Below are positions 17,101 through 23,175 of a stretch of DNA of 64,000 nucleotides, one piece after another. The stretch's first letter is position 1; each line of letters opens with the position of its first letter. Position numbers and translations under genes: made by a program. A model generated the notes under the pieces. That model saw nothing but the letters and a program-made list of their open reading frames with translations. It had not been told where the DNA came from and searched no databases. This DNA comes from an uncultured Clostridia bacterium (GTDB taxonomy: Bacteria > Bacillota > Clostridia > Oscillospirales > Acutalibacteraceae). The DNA is taken from positions 1-64,000 of the forward strand of contig CALWVM010000009.1 in assembly GCA_944384985.1 (NCBI GenBank), written 5' to 3'.

Positions 17101-17853
17101 AACAACAAACGTCGTCTGACCGTCCGCAGAACTGAACGTAACCGCGCCGTCTTGTGCGCAATTTGCCGTAAGCCCCGGAGCGGATACTCGGAATGTATAG
17201 CTTTCGCGTACCGCCTGTGGAGTCTCAAGTATAATGTTTTCCTTTACTGAATTGGAAGATATGCTGTATTCCAGATTTGTATCCGGCAGCACATCCACAT
17301 ATGCGGCGGTTTCACTCTGTGTCTTTAACTCAACCACTGGGTTTTCCGATGCAGGTAGTGCCTGCGCACTCAATTCAGCTTCGCTTGCTTGCGCGTCCAC
17401 AAGCGCAAAGGTGATGGTTTTGCCGTTTTCCCGAAGTGTTACACCGCTTTCTTCAGACAGTGTCTCCGGCAGTACAACTTCTAACGGGTTGTCCGCGTTG
17501 GTTAGAACAGCTTCGCCGTCCTGCGTGGCAGCGGTTAGTGTGTTGTCAATGTCTACCCATTCGCCGTCCTGCTGAAAATGGAGTGGCATTGAGGACACCA
17601 TGGCCGTGTAGCTGCCATCGCTTTTTTTATATACTTTTGTGTAAGCATCGCGCTTTTCCATAACTTCATACAGGATTTCCGTTTCCGACTCTTCTGCCTG
17701 TGCATTCGGCAAAAGCGCGCTATCCGTACTTTCATCTAAAGCAGACTGCGTCGCTGCGGCAGCAAACGGCCGCAACGGTACGACGCCAAGCAAAAGTAAT
17801 GCACAAAGACACGTTGCTAAAAATTGTTGCCCTTTTTTCTTCCACTTTTTCAT
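11143..17853 (-). CDS. RHS1: secreted YD-repeat polymorphic toxin protein
   Basis: Secreted RHS/YD-repeat protein. I place the start at 17853 (MKKWKKKGQQFLA) because AGAGGGAGAGA precedes it and a signal peptide follows; this gives 2236 residues. Approximate domains: signal peptide 1-32; DNRLRE-like domain 308-484; two carbohydrate-binding-like modules 860-1000 and 1020-1175; a Cys-rich insert 1244-1271 (CACEDC, CTCTC, CDCPQC); YD repeats to about 1960; the core-closing motif FAYRGYNYD...YYNPEWGRF near 1940. The variable C-terminal toxin domain of about 250 residues begins after NKFDYIG. I do not recognise that tip (contains KYPNDKTGNREFLFSDDC). Transcribed from the leader-repeat promoter at 17996-18135 and followed by a lipoprotein gene. 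By analogy with known RHS proteins the shell encloses and delivers the tip to neighbouring cells. Confidence 0.88.
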   Translation of the reverse strand: MKKWKKKGQQFLATCLCALLLLGVVPLRPFAAAATQSALDESTDSALLPNAQAEESETEILYEVMEKRDAYTKVYKKSDGSYTAMVSSMPLHFQQDGEWVDIDNTLTAATQDGEAVLTNADNPLEVVLPETLSEESGVTLRENGKTITFALVDAQASEAELSAQALPASENPVVELKTQSETAAYVDVLPDTNLEYSISSNSVKENIILETPQAVRESYTFRVSAPGLTANCAQDGAVTFSSADGQTTFVVPAPFMRDTAGMSSMEISVALSGENGEYQLTYTPSATWLTAEERQYPVVIDPAVSSDSDIWYETACVTSGTPDEGFYNESLWAVANGRSYDDKTGEISSVDLSCTMYIRLQTEKLQMLTKGITPTEVQLVLPGAGMNLAAYQVTESCTYADMTYATKPQYASMPVDYYTGDDSASSTEIVHFNITKPFYEWLSGEAPNYGMAIYSYDDALPAMGLFLGEAFSGGILLLMDYVESTGYSEAFDYHTQDVGRAGTSYIQDFSQNLFIKRDDIAISGNLMPVQISFLYNPALLLNLRSTASIGSVELPEVYGKGWLTNYNRFLYADMLEMQMKGETSHVCYAAENGNIIRFIMAEGENGAYTFTQEEDTLADGSYTLIYNPPEGYTGEDTMEYLYLSTPSGFVERFDDLGRLIKIYKEKYPDQSIDIAYVSSLETDTNLYAIDSITDGAGRVYDFIYGNNGYLTEIQCLATDGTVIQGGSTTAELDMEYSYDETGNLTEVLFPDAMRAYYTYDASENLTSADSNHMYKLVYAYSADGRVTSVTEQAQDFKLLSGFETGNCITIAANGPRQVTFSDANGAKEIRQFDSSGRTVTVSDERGNFADISTGMVHTRTQNMLLNQSFENGTANWTINDASGVSIVSGEAYHGDKATKIDANQTGSGSVMQSVANPEAGTYTFSAYIKAQSGFTTAQAVAMFAVALDSEGNELKSNLRTVAATSEEYARYGLTLEVPENTASVQVGVGSIGHGGVFYVDAVQLEKGSGFGAYNLLSNSSFYAQTDGALADWQSDDTYLINNSTQRVPWGDPVIFTPSKNANYNLSQTVELDGKQGDILTFGGWIYADIVSNDPTCRLGTLVPDLTDFRSDRFAGFTISYEYATIEDGETVTKTETVRKAAQDFITDWQYVSESVQLLGDCTEVTFSFEYENHPASVIVAAPALTLETGFAAEEIDETEIPEETTSPEESAEEAAPAASAQTASAQGSEDTQTQEDTAEPGCACEDCTMLGCTCTCESADVCDCPQCQKLFDITYDEYGNLLSISIAGYDVGQLLRMSLSRTFSASGNYLTTSTNESGGTVTYAYNENNGVLNSETDARGNVTEYTYNAIGALTQVNTPVSGLAKEALGLLQPTAMVTSYGYLNDRVTSITHNGYSYFIDYDRWSNVDCVYAGAADAITGGLLKTYVAEYTYGTGADHSRLAGITYGNGGTVHYRYDEYDRVTGISYDGGETYRFTYGYDTLGNLTLVVDSVENYIALYNETSVEIYRDGDLVYYVCADADGNLVEVVDGRFVYTTVESDPTRDETTGTTAQKTTVSAEDAALELLTSSDAFGRKQQQTTLLRDLTDTAETPNFAAVTADYGYKTAAQGETAAATGQVDSMVSRVTYGTSMVDANNVARYGFAYDYDANGNITNEYAVAADGTRTLRYRYTYDEANQLTRVDDNVQGKTHVYQYDRGGNRVSEKIYAYTLGTISGDPQQSISSYYGPRVDSVEGLFRGWYDVLRTYDGKGIQYDRSGNPVSYDGKTFTWNGKLLTEVTAADGSYTEFSYDANGIRTQKRQYKADGEPEYYVNYVWQDGLLTHQSMTYYFHMTLNGTEKVVELPFTAKFVYDESNTPVGCLVNGEAARAFVRNLQGDVIAVVTHEGDVLAEYSYDPWGKVTISHDGETLEGLNAAVMALYCPFAYRGYNYDFTTGLYYLQSRYYNPEWGRFLNVDDTNILLSTQGENLGANLFAYCNNNPVNKFDYIGKSLTDSIEKWRWERMVVCLTIGACFDDAIIITADNNKKGAIQFNLKWEANTYKGRSTFSDILLYAYKEYGDYIFDMMAAFGVVKFSNNFAAEYNRKYPNDKTGNREFLFSDDCVSKEIKHHCLAKWNVEGETWHMSVRVEGGAAAITVADRLKANWDEYKYHIFDWNMSGLRDEWQQSIKDRCLQIDIFEQDVTDDFILGVGRDELAFGYFNGIRATYRYTNADPYYRPDLGIRLPTVREDWKHNKISK

Positions 17854-17995
17854 AAAATCTCTCCCTCTGTCAACACGGTCCTCAACCTGTGCGGAAGGGA
17901 AAGCGGGAGATCCCCCGTGATTCATACCTGCAGTAATTAAACAGATTCCGGCTGCGGTATGAGCCTTAATGGAAATTCATTTTTGCAAATAAAAA

Positions 17996-18135
17996 CCGGC
18001 ACACCTCTGTTTTGTAAAGCGAACAGATACAGCGCCGGAATATATTTGCTATGAAGTTCTCCCCGCTCTACCCTCTTTAGGAAAATTATACATATTTCAC
18101 AATACAAAATTATCATTTTTATTTATTTTTGTCAA
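17996..18135 (-). promoter_or_regulatory. RHS leader repeat, copy c: RHS1 promoter and leader terminator
   Basis: TTGACA (18135-18130), 17-base spacer, TAATTT (18112-18107), conserved AAGAGGGTAGAGCGGGG and TTCATAGCAAA core, then a CCGGC...GCCGG hairpin with inner TCTGTT/AACAGA (17996-18038) and a T5 tract on the minus strand. The hairpin looks like a true intrinsic terminator between promoter and gene, so RHS1 expression is likely set by read-through. The signal that decides this is unknown. The core differs from the other three copies mainly in the hairpin arms. Confidence 0.7.
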
Positions 18136-18636
18136 TATAAATGTAGAGATTTTTTGCCACCTTGTGCTATTTTGTAACAATGTACAAAGTGTAAGATGTC
18201 GCCACGAATATATGAAGCAGATATGAAGCAACTTTAACAATAAATACATGTTTGCGCGTTACTAACGAAATTCATTTTCTCCGAACAACTACACGTTTAC
18301 TTTTCCAATTTTGTATATTCATAATTATAAGGACTATCTTTTTTTGTTTAAGGCTAAAATCATAACTTATCCAAAATGGTATAAAATACCACCATCCTCA
18401 GCAACAAGTGTCATGTCTAACTTCAGATCAGAAAAAGTCGCCTATGCAGCAATTCGTTTTTAACCATTGTTTTGTTGCTTTCATGACAGACGGCGCTGTT
18501 ATTTGTTCACCATATATAAAATATGAGCATAGATATCATCATGAAGTGTTGCTAACTTTTTTCATATACTATATGACACAAAATATGCCACTAGTCTTAT
18601 TATTTCAAGTATAATCAACAATTTATAGCTTGTTTT
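18136..18636. other. AT-rich intergenic sequence
   Basis: About 500 bases between the RHS1 promoter and a truncated RHS fragment. I find no credible gene; the open frames are short and have no ribosome sites. The composition is clearly more AT-rich than the RHS genes. Confidence 0.4.
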
Positions 18637-18665
18637 GACAGGTTTAAGTCCCGTCTCTCGCACCA
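18637..18665 (+). repeat. tRNA 3'-end remnant (not Ala)
   Basis: Reads like a T arm plus acceptor 3' strand: TTTAAGT loop, CCCGT stem, CTCTCGC, then ACCA. The 5' side of the T stem has one mismatch and TTTAA replaces TTCAA. A terminator hairpin follows 6 bases later, as behind a real tRNA gene. No D or anticodon arm precedes it. It is probably a second kind of attachment-site scar, of a Leu-type or similar tRNA. Confidence 0.5.
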
Positions 18666-18670
18666 AGCAA

Positions 18671-18703
18671 AAAGCCTTGCATTTTCAATGAATGCAAGGC
18701 TTT
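18671..18703. terminator. Hairpin after the tRNA remnant
   Basis: Stem AAAGCCTTGCATT / AATGCAAGGCTTT with a 7-base loop and T-rich sides in both directions. It could end transcripts from both the tRNA-like side and the RHS fragment. Confidence 0.75.
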
Positions 18704-19329
18704 TCCTTTTGCGGCAAGGTAGCTTTTGGCAGCTCCCTTTTGATTTGTTTGAGCGGCATAGATCCGCAGAGCACGACCGCTTGCCCGTCAGCATTGGTGA
18801 CCGCCCACACGTCGTTCTGTGCGTTTTTGAGGTAATAATATGCGTCGCCATTGTAGATGAAGCCGAAAATGTCGCCGGATTCATCATACATGAATTGGAG
18901 CACATCATCCCCAGTTTTTTGCCCCATGAGCATGCCGCTGTTGTAGAAATACTCGGTTGTAATGGGCGTATCCATACCCGGATATTGGAGGATCTTTTTC
19001 GTCCGCTGGCCGTCGATATTGTATTCGTAGCGGATATACGGCGTGCCGTTTTCCCCGAGGCCTTGCAGCTGCCTGCCATTCCAGAACAACTCTATACCAT
19101 CAACTTCTGTGATATTGCCGATCTCGTCGCTTTGGATCGTGGACAACACAATAGACGCAGAAGATGTAGTACCATCGGCTTGTGCACTTGCCGCCTGTGC
19201 GCCGAATGCAGAAGCACCGACAGCCCCCACGCCGCCGAACAGGTCGTTTGCCGTCAGCTCGACCGCGTGGAAATCCTCACCCAGCAGGCTTGCGGCAAGC
19301 GTTGCCCCTGTGTCGGCAAGCGCTGCCCG
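18685..19329 (-). pseudogene. Orphan RHS core fragment without toxin tip
   Basis: Open frame from 19329 with no start codon of its own. It matches the RHS2-type core: LLGEDFHAVEL, NDLFGGVGAVGASAFGAQ, EYNIDGQRTKK, TTEYFYNSGMLMGQKTG and YYLKNAQNDVWAVTNADGQ. After GQAVVL the match ends and about 20 unrelated residues (KQIKRELPKATLPQ..) lead to a stop inside a terminator. The hyperconserved closing motif and any toxin domain are gone, apparently removed where the tRNA-like remnant now lies. It is diverged from RHS2, so it is not a recent duplication. Confidence 0.75.
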
Positions 19330-19400
19330 TCAGAGGGAGAGAAAACGGAAAGTGCTAATTTATCACAAAATGGAGGTTTGTTGTTTACTGTCGTCTATCT

Positions 19401-19438
19401 CTCCCTCCCTCCGGCACGCGCGAAGCGCATCAGAGGGG
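19401..19438. repeat. CTCCCTC palindromic repeat, copy 2
   Basis: CTCCCTCC...CAGAGGGG with an internal GCGC stem, between the orphan core fragment and the SleB-cassette immunity gene. A half-copy (GTCAGAGGGAGAG) sits at 19329-19341. The stretch 19330-19505 holds no gene. Confidence 0.55.
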
Positions 19439-19505
19439 ATGGCACATATCGAAAATTCTGATATGCAGGTAAAGCTGCGTTTAAGACACAGAACCGTCAC
19501 CTATC

Positions 19506-20108
19506 TTATTCTAAGAGCATAAATTGCTGTGTTTCTTCCTGAAAATTCGCACCGGAAAAATATAGAACATCTATTGCTGTGCCACCTTGTATGAATTCAG
19601 CAGCTAAAATCGGCTCTGTTATATCGGCAAGCGGCGGGGAAAAATCGGAAAACGTTTGTCGGTATATAGCCGGATCAAAAATATCCTGCACGATCACGCA
19701 CCGATCACTGCCATAGGCAACAAGATCACCGTAAGTATCATACAAACCGGTGTAAGTTTCCGACCTTATGCCATTTTCGTAATCATAGAAAAATCCCCAG
19801 CGTGTGCCGGCCCCTGTTCCCGTTTGCAGAGAAAAGTACAAAATCTGCCCGTCCATTGTAATTTCCGGTGGACGTGTGCTCTCGCCTTGCTCAATCGCTT
19901 CGCCATTTCTGCCGTAAACCTTGTATATGTATTGTCCATTCTGCTGTATGATTTCGGCATGATCTGTTTGCAAAAAAATCTGCGAGTGAAGCTCTGTAGT
20001 CGAAGCAGACAGACGGGTGGACGAATCACAGGCGCAAGTTACACAAAGGAGCAGTGCTGCCAGGCTCAAAAGTATATATTTTTTTATATTTATATATGTA
20101 ATTCTCAT
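19506..20108 (-). CDS. Lipoprotein, putative immunity protein of the SleB cassette
   Basis: 200 residues with a signal peptide and lipobox VTCAC (Cys near residue 27), so it is anchored outside the membrane. The rest (FLQTDHAEIIQQNGQYIYKV, then WGFFYDYENGIRSETYTGLY) is beta-rich with no family I recognise. Its ATG overlaps the last codons of the SleB-type RHS tip (20105-20108). Coupling to a cell-wall hydrolase plus surface anchoring suggests it shields the cell from that hydrolase. Immunity is inferred. Confidence 0.6.
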   Translation of the reverse strand: MRITYINIKKYILLSLAALLLCVTCACDSSTRLSASTTELHSQIFLQTDHAEIIQQNGQYIYKVYGRNGEAIEQGESTRPPEITMDGQILYFSLQTGTGAGTRWGFFYDYENGIRSETYTGLYDTYGDLVAYGSDRCVIVQDIFDPAIYRQTFSDFSPPLADITEPILAAEFIQGGTAIDVLYFSGANFQEETQQFMLLE

Positions 20109-22228
20109 TTATAAAACCAAAAGCCCTCCGTGCCTTCAACATATACTTGAGTGTAATCATCGTGATATTTCCAATCACTCGCGTTTGGAAAGCTATGAAA
20201 ATACAAAGCGCCATCTGTAATATCGGGGTCTTCCCCGTAATAAATAGGTATCACCACCTCTAAACATTCATCCATAGCCGCTTGTTCTAAGGAATTGTCG
20301 CAAATACCTGTGTTATAGTATTCCATAGCTTCCGCAAACCTAACGCTGTTATATCCGTCAAATTGATTTGGAGCGCTTATAACGACTTCAATAGAAGTCC
20401 AACTTTTTCGTGAACCAATCCGATTGTTCATAACATGCGCAACTGCACGTTTTGTCTGTCTGTTTTGCCCCCCTGCTTCTGCATAAACAGTTGCAGCATA
20501 TGATTTTTGGGCATTATTTGGAGCGGAAGGACGTGATGCAGTTGTAGATGTTGTCGTTGAAGGCGTACTCGGCGTAGTGGTGGAAGGAGCAGATACCGGA
20601 GCGCTTGTGTTGTCACACCCCGATAGAATCAACATACCAACGGCTAATGCTCCCACCAATAATATGGCGCCAAACAAATTGCCGTTAGAATCCGCAAAGT
20701 TGACTGGATTGTTGCCGCAATATTGGAACAAGTTTTGCGTAATCAACCCTCTGTTATCTACAAGGCTATCTGAATTCAAGAACCGATGCAGGGTAGGAAC
20801 ATAATACCTCGTATTGAGGTAATAGAAGCCAAACTCCAAGTCACAGTAATAGCTGCGGTAAAGGATGGGGTTGATTTGGGCTATGGCGTCATACCCATCT
20901 GCAACATAGCGCTTTGCCACATCACCCCATGCGTCGTAGAGGTAAATGACAACGGCCTGTCCGTCGGCATCGGTGACCACGAACACATCGTTTTGCGCAT
21001 TTTTGACGTAGTAATACGGTGTGCCGTTGTAGGTAAAGCCGAAGATATCACCATTCTCGTCGTACATAAAGACCAGCACGTCATTGCCCGTCTTTTGCCC
21101 CATGAGCATGCCGCCGTTGTAGAAATACTCCGTGGTCGTCGTTTCGCCCGTATCAAAGTCGGTGACGGTCTTTTTGGTGCGCTGCCCGTCGATGTTGTAC
21201 TCGTAGCTGAAAAACGGCGTGCCGTTCGCACCGATGCTTTGCAGCTGCCTGCCCTCCCACACAAATTCCATGCCGTCGACATCGATAATGTTACCGATCT
21301 CGTCGCTTTGGACGGAGGACGTGCTTTCTACCACAGCAGAACTGTTCGTCTGCGCACTTGCCGTTTGTGCGCCGAACGCAGAAGCACCGACAGCCCCCAC
21401 GCCGCCGAACAGGTCGTTTTCCGTCAGCTCGACCGCGTGGAAATTCTCACCCAGCAGGCTTTCGGCAAGCGCCGCAGCGGCGTCGTCCTCGGCGGCTGCG
21501 TCCGCAGAATAGGCGGAGGTAGCGTATGCCGTGCCGCCGGAGGTATAGCGCAGATAGCTGCTTCCTGTGAGCACGTCACGCCATACCGGGTCGTCATAGT
21601 GGTACTGCGTGGATTGTTCCGGTGTTTCCGGCAAATCCCCGGTCGTGTAGTCGTAAGTGTGCTCAAAGGTGATGTTGCCGTTTTCGTATTCGTAGGTGAT
21701 GGTGCGGTTGAGATATGGGTCATTGACCCGCACAAGCTGGTTGAGCGAATCGTACTCGTAAGAGGTGACGTCCGAGCCGAGCTGAATGCTTTGGATGTTC
21801 CCGACCGCATCGTAGGTGTAGTTGTGCGTCACCCCGTTGGTCGTGACCGACTGCACCATGGTGGTGGTACGGTCTTCGCCGACATTCACATAGCTGTATT
21901 GCGTGGTAAGCTGCGGGATGCTCTCGACATTGCCCGTGACATGCAGGGTGCGGGTCGAAAGCCGCCCGAGGGGGTCGTAGGTATAGCTGAGCTTTTCCTC
22001 GCCGTTCCATTTGACGGAATAGACCTGATCGGGCATTTGCCCCGCCGTGACATCGCCGTAGGTGTAATCCACGGTCTGCGTGCCTAAGGGCGAGAAGTGG
22101 CGCATGCCGGTGAGGTAATTGGTCTTGTCGGCGTAGATATAATCCGTGGAGGCGCGCAGGGCATTGCTCGTTACGGAGGTGCCGTCATATTCGCGCACGC
22201 CGACGAGCCGGTCGGCAAGGCGAAACAT
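20105..22228 (-). CDS. Orphan RHS cassette with SleB-like cell-wall hydrolase tip
   Basis: 707 residues that enter the RHS2 core in mid-protein (MFRLADRLVGVREYDGT; RHS2 has DLADRLVSVREYDGT) and match it almost throughout to the NNPVNFADSNG closing motif. The tip then differs: a hydrophobic segment with lipobox-like ILSGC (about 515-535), a Ser/Thr/Pro-rich linker, and a Hydrolase_2/SleB-like domain (about 575-707) with YAEAGGQNRQTKRAVAHVMN and VVISAPNQFDGY. SleB-type enzymes cut peptidoglycan glycan strands, probably as lytic transglycosylases. There is no N-terminal signal peptide and no clear ribosome site, although leader repeat d lies just upstream. It is likely a silent or weakly expressed cassette for exchange with RHS2. 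Confidence 0.75.
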   Translation of the reverse strand: MFRLADRLVGVREYDGTSVTSNALRASTDYIYADKTNYLTGMRHFSPLGTQTVDYTYGDVTAGQMPDQVYSVKWNGEEKLSYTYDPLGRLSTRTLHVTGNVESIPQLTTQYSYVNVGEDRTTTMVQSVTTNGVTHNYTYDAVGNIQSIQLGSDVTSYEYDSLNQLVRVNDPYLNRTITYEYENGNITFEHTYDYTTGDLPETPEQSTQYHYDDPVWRDVLTGSSYLRYTSGGTAYATSAYSADAAAEDDAAAALAESLLGENFHAVELTENDLFGGVGAVGASAFGAQTASAQTNSSAVVESTSSVQSDEIGNIIDVDGMEFVWEGRQLQSIGANGTPFFSYEYNIDGQRTKKTVTDFDTGETTTTEYFYNGGMLMGQKTGNDVLVFMYDENGDIFGFTYNGTPYYYVKNAQNDVFVVTDADGQAVVIYLYDAWGDVAKRYVADGYDAIAQINPILYRSYYCDLEFGFYYLNTRYYVPTLHRFLNSDSLVDNRGLITQNLFQYCGNNPVNFADSNGNLFGAILLVGALAVGMLILSGCDNTSAPVSAPSTTTPSTPSTTTSTTASRPSAPNNAQKSYAATVYAEAGGQNRQTKRAVAHVMNNRIGSRKSWTSIEVVISAPNQFDGYNSVRFAEAMEYYNTGICDNSLEQAAMDECLEVVIPIYYGEDPDITDGALYFHSFPNASDWKYHDDYTQVYVEGTEGFWFYK

Positions 22229-22251
22229 GCCAATTCATCACAAATAGGTGT

Positions 22252-22390
22252 GGCGCTGTATCCGTCCCCCTTTTTTCGGATACAGCACCTCCGGGTGTTT
22301 GCTATAGAATTATCCCCGTTCTACCCTCTTGCCAGGAAAACGAATATTTTGCCCTAGGAATAGATTACCGTTTTTGTGGAAATTTGTCAA
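22252..22390 (-). ncRNA. RHS leader repeat, copy d
   Basis: TTGACA (22390-22385), 17-base spacer, TAATCT (22367-22362), conserved core AAGAGGGTAGAACGGGG and TTCTATAGCAAA, then hairpin GGTGCTGTATCCG/CGGATACAGCGCC (22252-22289). It lies between the RHS2 immunity gene and the orphan SleB cassette, the same place as copy b in the RHS1 locus. Confidence 0.65.
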
Positions 22391-22444
22391 TGGGGGGTTG
22401 GCTTTTGGATTCCTCGGAGTTTAGACACAGAACCGTTCACTATC

Positions 22445-23164
22445 TTATAATGCAATTTCCACCTCAACATGGTCGCCGCCAACATGGCGGATTGGTATAC
22501 TGACACCGACTGTTTGCGGGGTAATATAGCTTTGACATGCCGTCGTATCAGTGTCGCACGATTGCAACGCAAGTAGAAGCACATCCGCATTCGGATAGTC
22601 TACCTGGAAAACACTCCATACTTCGGAAGACATACTATTCTGTGCCGAGGTGTAAAGATTTTTTGAAAAATCATTATCCATTGCACAAAAGTCAGAAAGT
22701 GTAACAATCTGCTTGCTGTTCAAATCATAAGTCCTTGTTTGGAACAGGTTCGTGGGGTATGCCGCTGTACGAACGTTACCCGTCCCGGTAAAAGCAATAC
22801 TGAAATATTTGGAATCATAGCGTTTAATCTCATACTCTAGCGTTAATTGTAAGTCTGTGTAAGTCTGACCATAGTATGTTTCTGCAAAGCTGGTCACATA
22901 ATTCAAAATATCCGTATTGATTTTCTGCATATCTTCTACCGCTAAAACAGGGTATGCTATGGAAATATTGCTGTTCGGGTGTGAAGTATCTGTATATACT
23001 TCACGGTATACAGTAGTGAATACAGATACGGCGCTCTCACTTTGTGTGACTGTTGTTTCAACGATAGCACTTGCTGTTTCCAGCGGCAGAGTTTTCACAG
23101 AAGCAGTACAGGCGCTTAAGCAAAATAGTACCGCTACAGCCCAAAAGCAAATCATTTTTTTCAC
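22445..23164 (-). CDS. RsiV/PdaC-like (DUF4163/DUF3298) lipoprotein, immunity of RHS2
   Basis: 239 residues with lipobox LSACT (Cys near residue 19). Residues about 65-150 (VEDMQKINTDILNYVTSFAE, then LQLTLEYEIKRYDSKYFSIA) resemble DUF4163, and YDLNSKQIVTLSDFC onward resembles DUF3298. In the anti-sigma factor RsiV this pair of domains binds lysozyme directly; in PdaC it is an accessory to peptidoglycan deacetylase. Here it starts 11 bases after an RHS protein ending in a GH19-like muralytic domain. I infer that it binds and blocks that enzyme at the cell surface. It has no cytoplasmic anti-sigma part and no catalytic domain. Confidence 0.72.
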   Translation of the reverse strand: MKKMICFWAVAVLFCLSACTASVKTLPLETASAIVETTVTQSESAVSVFTTVYREVYTDTSHPNSNISIAYPVLAVEDMQKINTDILNYVTSFAETYYGQTYTDLQLTLEYEIKRYDSKYFSIAFTGTGNVRTAAYPTNLFQTRTYDLNSKQIVTLSDFCAMDNDFSKNLYTSAQNSMSSEVWSVFQVDYPNADVLLLALQSCDTDTTACQSYITPQTVGVSIPIRHVGGDHVEVEIAL

Positions 23165-23175
23165 CGCTTTCCCTC

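Noticed and set aside
17854-17925. Upstream start for RHS1
   Set aside because: The extra 24 residues lie in CTCCCTC-type intergenic sequence. The internal ATG at 17853 has a ribosome site and is followed by a proper signal peptide.
17996-18135. Known c-di-GMP or other riboswitch class in the RHS leader
   Set aside because: The GGGTAGAGCGGGG string recalled parts of riboswitch consensus sequences, but I could not match the required conserved loops. Left as an undescribed leader.
18408-18614. A 68-codon plus-strand frame
   Set aside because: No ribosome site and low-complexity AT-rich sequence; I treat the stretch as intergenic.
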